Shown here: positions 56,630 to 64,000 of the stretch, piece after piece | How positions within the stretch are numbered: position 1 is the stretch's first letter | Layout: every line of letters starts with the position of its first letter | Assembly: GCF_000715075.1 (NCBI RefSeq) | Contig: NC_134101.1 | Location: forward strand, 196,188,103-196,252,102 | Direction of reading: 5' to 3' | DNA length: 64,000 bases | Source: Nicotiana tabacum | Lineage: Eukaryota > Streptophyta > Magnoliopsida > Solanales > Solanaceae | Program-made: the position numbers and the translations under genes | Notes under the pieces: model-generated | The model's input: only the letters and a program-made list of their open reading frames with translations | Told to the model about the DNA's origin: nothing | Databases searched by the model: none

Positions 56630-58046
56630 CACCATCTGGTCATGGGTCAATGCACATGTATAAATGAATGAAATGCATGAAAAATACGTAATAATCTCAA
56701 TATTCCTTCCGGATAAAATTTTCCAACTGTGTATTATTTTGAGACCCATGAACAGAGGTTAATAATAATTTTCATGGGGAATCAAGAATATAGACACCCC
56801 TACTATTTCTATGAATAGAGTAATTTATGAAAACTGTGTATTTGCTCGTTTCTTCAGTATAATTTGGATCATGCCAAAAGAAAGAAGGGAGTACCATAAT
56901 ATACTTGATTATTATCAGTTAGCACAGCTTCTAACAACAACTTGCTAAAATCTTTAATTCTTCTTATCTTCCACAGACATTACCATAGCAGCTTTGTATC
57001 CTTCAAAGATATGTGCAAAATGAAAAATAAAGAGTCCTATTGCTTTTCACAACCTCAAAAGAATGTCCTCATGTGTAAAGTTGGCATATGTCAGATGCAA
57101 TTTTGTCTTGTCCTTATGGTTTTGAAGAATATACCTCTAGCAACCCAATTTGTACGGTTTCAAAATGGATATGAAGCTGCCAAACCAAGCCTAAACAAAT
57201 AAAGTATTTCCATCTTGCTTGACCAAGTTTATGCTGTTCTGCACTCTTCTGTCCCATAAAAAAAAAACTAATTTTAGCAGATATGATATAGGATCAGGAC
57301 ATCTCCGGAAGAAGGGTAAATGTTATTGTTTTAATAAAAGGGCCCTATGTTGGATTGATTGCCACATACTCTCATATGACTTAAGAGTCATACATATTCT
57401 TTAAGGGGGTGTTGCCACGTGGGGGTGGGGTATTTTAATTTTTGTCTACTTATTAGGTAATTAACTAGTGTCCCGCTACTCGGTAATTGAGTCGGTTATT
57501 AATCGATTACCCGCATAACTAAGAATTATCCCAAATTACTTAAAATACTACTCACTTTTAATACACTTTATGTACCCTACTATCATGATCATGTGGTACT
57601 ATATATAAAATAAAGACATACACTATTGTTTCATTAAAACATTCATGTATATACATATACTTCTAATTTTTCTAATCTCATATAAGAGTACAATTTTTCG
57701 TACGCTTAATTCTTAAAATGGTAAAAAGATAACCTCTTTTTCTTGTAAAAAAATAATTTCTATCTTTACAATAAAGAAAATCTCATATTAGGTATTTAAT
57801 TTATCATATCCGAAAATAGTAATAATGATAACTATCCAAAATTATACTTATAAAACTTTTACTAAAATACTCCACTTAAAGAAAATATCACACTAACATA
57901 ATATCTAATGATATTAAGGTTGTAAACTTACAGGGTCTCATAATAATAATGTCTTAAGCCCTCTATAACCTCCTAATAGATATAATTCCTTCGAACTCAT
58001 GTGAATTTACTATGGCACATCCTAATGCTAAGGTACGAGATGTAAC
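56216..58046 (-). repeat. Divergent LTR fragment related to the LARD-like LTR
   Basis: Shares stretches with 7575-8880 in the same order: AACATCATCA--CTCTGAGGGCATCCCATCATATCAT, the TA tract, and GTAATTAACTAGTGTCCCG--CGATTACCCG. It ends GATGTAACA at 58046. The first ~500 bp of the full LTR are missing. A 124-bp segment is duplicated in tandem (56362-56485 and 56486-56610). (TA)n at 56575-56628. The ORF at 56942-57202 has no recognised domain. Confidence 0.75.
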
Positions 58047-59124
58047 AGTTGAACAAAGTAACAATTAAGAACAAGTATCCCCTGCCTCGCATTGATGATT
58101 TGTTTGACCAGCTTCAGGGAGCGAACGTGTTCTCCAAGATTGATCTCCATTCAGGTTATCACCAGTTGAATATCAGGGACTCGGATATTCTTAAGATAGC
58201 TTTCAGGACCCGATATGGTCATTATGAGTTCCTAGTGATGTATTTTGGGCTGATCAATGCCCCAGCAGCATTCATGCATTTGATAAACAGCGTGTTTCGG
58301 CCTTATCTCGACTTGTTTATCATAGTTTTCATTGATGATATTCTGGTATATTCACGTAGTCAGGAAGAGCACGTGGAGCATTTGAGAGTTGTGTTGCAGA
58401 GATTGAGGGAGGAGAAGCTTTATGCAAAATTCTCCAAGTATGAGTTTTGGCTCAGTTCCGTGGCTTTCTTGGGGCACGTGGTGTCCAGCGAGGGTATTCA
58501 GGTTGATCCAAAGAAGATAGAGGCGATTCAGAGTTGGCCTAGACTGTCCTCGGCTACAGAGATTCGCAACTTTCTTGGTTTGGCGGGTTATTACCGCCGG
58601 TTTGTTCAGGGATTTTCATCTATCGCATTACCCTTGACCAAGTTAACTCATAAGAGTGTTTTATTAAGGTGGTCAGGTGAGTGTGAGGAGAGCTTTCAGA
58701 AGCTTAAGACTGCCTTGACCACAGCTCCAGTGTTAGTTTTGCCATTAGCTTCAGGTTCATATACTGTATATTGTGATGCCTCGAGGGTTGGTATTGGGTG
58801 TGTGTTGATGCAGGAGGGTAGAGTTATTGCTTATGCTTCTCGTCAGTTGAAGCCCCATGAGAAGAACTACCTTTTTCATGATCTGGAGTTGGCTGCCATT
58901 GTTCATGGGTCGAAGATTTGGAGGTATTATTTGTATGGTGTGTCTTGCGAAGTGTTTATTGATCATCGTAGCCTCCAGCACTTGTTCAAACAGAAGGATC
59001 TCAATTTGAGGCAGCGGAGATGGTTGGAGCTGCTAAAGGACTATGATATCACTATTTTGTACCATTCGTGAAAGGCCAATGTAGTGGCTGATGCCTTGAG
59101 TAGGAAGGCGATGAGTATGGGAGT
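58046..59124 (+). pseudogene. RT and RNase H of a Tekay/Del-like chromovirus, 5'-truncated
   Basis: An open frame of about 340 codons starts inside RT at [20 protein letters not shown]; everything upstream is missing. RT blocks: [23 protein letters not shown] and the intact palm motif [10 protein letters not shown] (about 58329-58358). The thumb has [11 protein letters not shown] and VDPKKIEAI. RNase [37 protein letters not shown] and, past TGA 59069, VADALSRKA. A small deletion near 59117 shifts the frame. Confidence 0.93.
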
Positions 59125-60500
59125 TTGGCATACATTCTAATTGTGGAGAGACCTCTTGCAGTTGATGTTCAGGCCTTGGCCAATCGGTTTGTGAGGTTGG
59201 ATATTTTGGAGCCTAGTCGGGTATTGGCTTGTGTGATTTCTCGGTCTTCCTTATTTGATCGCATCAGAGAGCGCCTGTATGATGATCCTCATTTGCTTAT
59301 CCTAAAAGACAGAGTTCAGCACGATGATGCCAGAGATGTGACTATTGGTGATGACGGGGTATTGAGAATGTAGGGCCGGATATGTGTGCCCAAAGTGGAT
59401 GGGCTTCGGGAGTTGATTCTAGAGGACGCACATAGCTCGCGGTATTCCATTCATCTGGGTGTCGTGAAGATGTATCAGGATCTGAGACAACATTATTGGT
59501 AGAGGAGAATGAAGAAAGACATTGTGGGATTTATGGCTCGGTGTCTCAATTGTCATCATGTGAAACATGAGCATCAGAGACCAGGTGGCTTGCTTCAGCG
59601 GATGGATATTCCGGAGTGGAAGTGGGAGCGGATCACCATGGACTTTGTTGTTGGGCTCCCACGGACTTTGAAGAAGTTTGATGCTATTTGGGTGATTGTG
59701 GATCGGCTGACCAAGTTCGCGCACTTCATTCCTGTGTGTACTACCTATTCTTCAAAGTGGTTGGCAGAGATCTATATCCGGGAGATTGTACGTTTGCATG
59801 GTGTCCTGTTTCCATCATTTTAGATAGGGACACTCAGTTTACTTTACAGTTTTGGAGGTCTGTGCAGCGTGAGTTGGGTACTCAGGTTGAGTTGAGCATG
59901 GCTTTTCATCCTTAGACAGACGGGCAGTCCGAGCGCACTATTTAGATATTAGAGGACATGTTGCGTGCTTGTGTCATTGATTTTGGAGGGTCATGGGATC
60001 AGTTTCTACCACTCGCAGAGGTTGCTTATAACAACAGTTACTAGTCGAGTATTCAGATGGCTCCATATGAGGCTTTGTATGGGAGGCGGTATAGATCTCC
60101 AGTTGGTTGGTTTGACCCGAGTGAGGCTAGGATATTGGGTACAGACTTAGTGCAGGATGCTTTAGACAAGGTGATGGTGATTCAGGAGAGGCTTCGTACA
60201 GAGCAGTCGAGACAAAAGTGTTTTGCTGACCGGAAGGTTCGGGATGTGTCCTACATGGTTGGTGAGAAGGTTCTATTGAAGGTTTTACCCATGAAGGGTG
60301 TTATAAGATTTGGGAAGAATGGTAAATTGAGTCCTCAGTTCATTGGGCCTAGAGGATTGGGGAGGTGGCTTATGAGCTTGATTTGCCACCCAGATCGTCG
60401 AGTGTGCATCCGGTATTTCATGTTTCTATGCTTCCGAAGTATATTGGCGATCCGTCTTATGTTTTGGATTTCAGCACGGTTCAGTTAGATGATGATTTGA
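59125..60500 (+). pseudogene. Integrase of the Tekay/Del-like chromovirus, broken
   Basis: HHCC zinc finger: HSSRYSIHLG and CLNCHH. Catalytic residues: ITMDFVVGLP (D), ILDRDTQFT (D, in another frame) and [18 protein letters not shown] (E). The GPY-type C-terminal part includes ALYGRRYRSP and FADRKVRDVSY. Stops lie at about 59371, 59500, 59821, 59915 and 59944, with shifts near 59800 and 60345. Confidence 0.9.
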
Positions 60501-60707
60501 CTTATGATGTGGAGCCAGTAGCTATTTTGGAGCATCAGGTTTGAAAGTTGAGATCAAAAGATATAGCTTCAGTGAAAGTGCAGTGGAGAGGTCGGCCCGT
60601 GGAGGAGGCTACCTAGGAGACCGAGCGGGAGATGCGGAGCAGATATCCTCACCTATTTGAGGCTTCGGGTATGTTTCATGGACTCGTTCGAGGATGAATG
60701 TTTGTTT
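60501..60707 (+). pseudogene. Chromodomain-like C-terminus of the chromovirus integrase
   Basis: DDDLTYDVEPVAILEHQV, then KLRSKDIASVKVQWRGRPVEEAT and ETEREMRSRYPHLF. The layout (short strands, VQWRG, W-to-stop at the W-E position) is that of the chromovirus chromodomain, thought to steer integration into heterochromatin. Stops at 60541 and 60613. Confidence 0.75.
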
Positions 60708-60720
60708 AAGAGGGGGAGGA
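60708..60720 (+). other. Polypurine tract of the chromovirus
   Basis: AAGAGGGGGAGGA directly before the LTR start. Confidence 0.9.
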
Positions 60721-61305
60721 TGTAACGACCCGGTCGGTCATTTCATGTGTTACCGCTCCATTTCCCCCATTTTTGCTTCTTATTATTTTTTTCAGCTATG
60801 TTATACGTTATCGGGTTGATTGATTCGGGTTCGGAGAGGTTTTTGTAAGGTTTGAGACACTTAGTCTCTTTTGAGTAGGCTTGAGTTGGAAAAGTCAATC
60901 GAATGTTAACTTATGTGAAAAAGGGATCGGATGTGAATTTCAATGGTTCGGATAGCTTCGGAAGATAATTTGGGACTTAGTAGTGTGATCAGAACGTGTT
61001 TTGGAGGTCCGTAGTAGATTTAGGCATGAATTGGCGAAAATGGAATTTTGGCTATTTTAGGTTGATAGGTGAGATTTTGATATAGGGATCGGAATGGAAT
61101 TCCGGGAGTTGCAGTAGGTCCGTTGTGTCATTTGGTTGATTCGATGTTGTTTGAGGCGTCTTGAGGATTGGTATAAGTTTGGATATTGGTATGTGACTTT
61201 TTGTGCTTTTGGTTGAGGTCCCGAGAGCCTCAGGGCGATTTTGGATGGTTGACAGAAAGTTAGGAATTTGGAGTTGCAGCTGAAGTTTATGGCTGCTGTC
61301 ATAAC

Positions 61306-61579
61306 CGCATTTGCGGTTGAGAGGCCGCAGGTGTGACTCCCGTAGATGCGGAATCAAGACACAGAAGCGGCCAAGAGGTGAGACGTGAGGAGCCGCAGAA
61401 GCGGATGCCTCGACGCATCTGCGATGGCGCAGGTGCGAGTGAGCGACCGATGGTGCGGTCCCAGGACTTTAAGTGAGAACTGCAGATGCGGTGGGCTAGA
61501 CCGCAGAAGAGGGACCGCAGAAGCGGGACCGCAGAAGTGGGAAATGGACCGCAGAAGCTGCAAATGGACTGCAGGTGCA
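61306..61579 (+). promoter_or_regulatory. Phased dyad array in LTR E
   Basis: Words of CGCNNNNGCG type start at 61306, 61326, 61341, 61394, 61414, 61428, 61448, 61481, 61502, 61516, 61530, 61550 and 61570. Steps include 20 five times, 14 three times, plus 15 and 21. The 4-base gaps are GGAC twice and ATGG. Cores are ATTT, AGAA, ATCT and AGGT. Confidence 0.72.
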
Positions 61580-61598
61580 GAATCCCTGGGTCAGAAAG

Positions 61599-61604
61599 TA
61601 TATA
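61599..61604 (+). promoter_or_regulatory. TATA box of LTR E
   Basis: TATATACGG, 19 bp after the last dyad. Confidence 0.6.
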
Positions 61605-62424
61605 CGGTTTTAATCAAGGTATTAGTGGGAATTAAGAAAGAAAATTGAGGGATTAGGGCTTGATATTTGAGAACTTTAAGTGAGGATTTGAGGGGCCATT
61701 TGAGGTCCGATTTCGATGCTTTTGGTATGAATAGACTCATGGGAGGATAAGGATTCTATTGATGTAATTTTTATGAAATTTGGGGACGTGGGCCTGGGGG
61801 TCGGGTTTGGATCAATTTCGTGATTCTTGATGTAATTTGATTATTTTCGCATGGGCTTCGTTCTCTTAGCATATTCTAATGTTATAATTCTGATTTTGGG
61901 TAGATTCGGCGCGATTTGAGGCCGAGACGAGAGGCAAAGGCATCGTGAAGTAGTATTTCATCCGGTTTGAGGTAAGTAACCATTGTAAATATGGAACTAA
62001 GGGTATAAAACCCCGGTATTTCGTATTATTTTGACAGATGAGGTGACGCACATGCTAGGTGACGAGCATGTGGGCGTGCACCAGTAGGGATTTTGACTTG
62101 GTCCGTCCCTTAGCGACTATTAAGTCGCGTAATTAATTTGAAATCTTATGATATCACGTATTTTAGAGATTAATACTATATTATGAGTTGTATGCCATGT
62201 TTGGGGCCTTGTGCCGACTTACTGAGACCCTTAGGGGCATTTTTACTGTTTTCCTCACTCTATTATCTTGAAAGCATATCCTCAGTCACGTTTTACTTGT
62301 TTATTATTTAAACTTGGTTTTTAAAATGTGAAAACTGTTTGGGCTGATTTCCCTGATTTCTACTGTTGTGCCCGAGTGGTTGTGAGGTTAATGACTGAGA
62401 GAGGTTGAGGACCTAATGGTGAGG

Positions 62425-62486
<62 letters not shown>

Positions 62487-62488
<2 letters not shown>

Positions 62489-62715
62489 GGATCGGGTTGC
62501 ACGCCGCAACGATATATATATATATATTATGGATCGAGCTGCACGCCGCAGCGATACTTATATGGATCGGGTTGCACGTCGCAGCGATATATATATTGGA
62601 TCGGGCTGAGCGCCGCAACGATATAACGCTTGGGCTATAGGATCCCCTCCGGAGTTTGTACACCCCAGTGAGCGTAGTCGACTATAAACTTTGGATCGGG
62701 ATGCACGCCGCAACG
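62487..62715 (+). repeat. Repeats of GGATCGGGTTGCACGCCGCA type in LTR E
   Basis: Five units near 62489, 62531, 62563, 62599 and 62693, spaced by TA tracts. Each holds GTTGC-ACGCC-GCAAC or a variant, a 5-bp stem with 5-base loop. Solo LTR D has two such units at 54650-54705. Confidence 0.8.
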
Positions 62716-63529
62716 GTTATTATGATTATTACCATTATGAGATATTATTGAACCTGAGTGCTGAGTGTGAGTACTGTGTGACGAGAGATGAGTCACGAGT
62801 GACTGAGAGACTTGCCCGAGAGGCTATATTTATGAGTGATAACTTGTCCGAGGGCCCCATTTATGATATTTTTGCTCATTTCACTCTTCTTTTATAATAA
62901 GCCTCTGTTGAAAAGATGCTAAGTAAATGATTTCAATGTATTTCAACTGAAACTGAAGTTTTACGAAGAATTTGGCTTTTAAACTGTTGAGTTTGATTTG
63001 ATACTCTGTTGTGTACTCTTATATATGATTTTTAACTGCTCATCTCTGCACTCAGACCTTATTTACTTTAGTTATTTACTGAGTTGGCGTACTCACGTTA
63101 CTCTCAGCACCTTGTGTGTAGATCCATGTGCCCGAGCGGCAGAGTGAGGGTCCCCAGCATTATCGAAGCTTACCGGAGATTGTAAGGTAGCTGCACGGCG
63201 TTCGCAACCCTGCTTTCCTCCTTTCTATCATTGTTTTCTACATTTTAGGGCTTATTATGTATTAGTCAGTCAAACTTGTTGTATTTAGAGGCTCTAGACT
63301 TGTGACACCAGAATGTTGGGCTGTGTTTGGGTTGTTGTTATACTGTCTTTCCAAACATTTCAGTGATTTAGATATTTCTAATGCAAATTTAAAACTTAAT
63401 CAGTATTAGAAAAATAGTTTACTAAAAGGAATTTACTGTGGTTAATGGTTTGGGTTGGCTTGCCTAGTATTGTGATAGGCGCCATCACGACTGGTGTATT
63501 GGGATCATGACAAGAAGTAAGTTTCTTTC

Positions 63530-64000
63530 ACGATCCGGAATTCCCACCGTCGAGACCGTGATGGCGCCTAACATTTCACTTGCTAGGCAAGCCAACATTA
63601 GAATATTTTATCTATTTTTAACATTTTAAAATTAATTAATAAGGAAGAAATGAATAAACTACAATAACCAAAATAAAAATACAGAAGCTAAAACAACCAA
63701 ACGTTTGATACAATCCCTGGACTGGTGATACGAGTGCACAAGCTACTAGAATAGTACAAACAAGGGTCTGAAATAATCATAAAGTTGTCTGAAAAGAAAG
63801 TACACAACCAAATTAAAAAAATGAAGGGGACTTCAGGAGCTGCGGGCACTGAGCAGTTGTACCTCAAGTCTCCACAAGTTGTCTGATTCAAGCACGCTAA
63901 TAACCGCCGTTGGGACCGACTCCAAAATCTGCACAAGAAGTGCAGAGTGTAGTATGAGTACAATCGATCTCATGTACTTTGTAAGTGCCGAGCCTCAACT
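63530..64000 (-). repeat. Start of a minus-strand gypsy LTR, continues beyond the window
   Basis: TTTCACGATCCGGAATTCCCACCG and GGCGCCTAACATTTCACTTGCTAGGCAAGCC match the beginning (plus-strand view) of LTRs C and F. The minus-strand ORF at 63688-63963 is LTR sequence. Confidence 0.7.

Larger units (their letters stand above)
60721..63512 (+). repeat. LTR E, 3' LTR of the Tekay/Del-like chromovirus
   Basis: TGTAACGACCCGGTCGGTC to ATCATGACA, about 2.8 kb. The beginning matches solo LTRs B and D. No 5' LTR is in the window because the element is truncated at 58046. Contains a dyad array, TATA box, (TA)n at 62429-62485 and a hairpin repeat array at 62487-62715. Confidence 0.92.

Noticed and set aside
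56942..57404. ORFs at 56942-57202 and 57219-57404 considered as a small gene
   Set aside because: They fall inside the LARD-LTR-like fragment, between stretches that match 7575-8880; no domain seen. Kept only as low-probability inserted sequence.

Overview
This window looks like repeat-dense intergenic heterochromatin from a flowering plant, most likely a solanaceous species (Nicotiana-like). That placement is inference from remembered retroelement families: an Ogre/Tat-type Ty3/gypsy element with about 4.8 kb LTRs, many Tekay/Del-type LTRs, an RTE-type LINE and a GC-rich hAT-like element. I found no intact cellular gene, no tRNA or rRNA gene and no CRISPR array. Nearly every recognisable coding stretch is a decayed transposable-element gene. 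The exceptions are two small cellular-looking remnants at 37018-37260 (minus) and 43524-44118 plus 50719-50745 (minus).

Layout. 1-24339 is one Ogre/Tat-like element on the plus strand: partial 5' LTR, ORF1 resembling a plant mobile domain, gag, protease, RT, RNase H and a second RNase H. Integrase is deleted and the 3' LTR is complete. It is interrupted at 7072-15755 by a minus-strand LARD-like element with two LTRs, a PBS and a PPT but no gag/pol. 24340-24761 is the tail of a gypsy LTR into which the Ogre element inserted; its PBS and non-coding interior follow. 26155-27424 is a minus-strand gypsy gag, with its PBS and LTR at 27613-32913. That LTR carries a Mutator-type MITE (9-bp TSD), which itself carries a solo LTR (5-bp TSD). 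32935-35965 is another solo LTR. 35966-40500 holds Copia fragments, an RNase H-like remnant and five copies of a ~240-bp tandem repeat. 40505-43268 is a minus-strand solo LTR with a perfect TSD.

44119-50718 is a hAT-like element (8-bp TSD) inserted in an unidentified pseudogene exon. It contains a Copia element (44597-50016, perfect 5-bp TSD) with similar LTRs. 51319-56186 is an RTE-type LINE fragment on the minus strand, split by a 3.6 kb solo LTR (52456-56051). 56216-58046 is a relative of the LARD LTR. 58046-63512 is a 5'-truncated Tekay-type chromovirus with its 3' LTR. 63530 to the end begins another minus-strand LTR.

The most striking pattern is in the Tekay-like LTRs. Five independent LTRs (B, C, D, E, F below) carry an array of 10-bp dyads of the form CGC-NNNN-GCG. 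The four-base core differs between LTRs, but neighbouring dyads are spaced almost always by 20 bp or 14 bp. The array ends 15-21 bp upstream of a TATA-like box on the transcribed strand. This looks like a conserved promoter architecture whose words change while its spacing is kept. A second cis-signal is a 19-base leader motif about 40 bases after the PBS, identical in the LARD element and a gypsy element.
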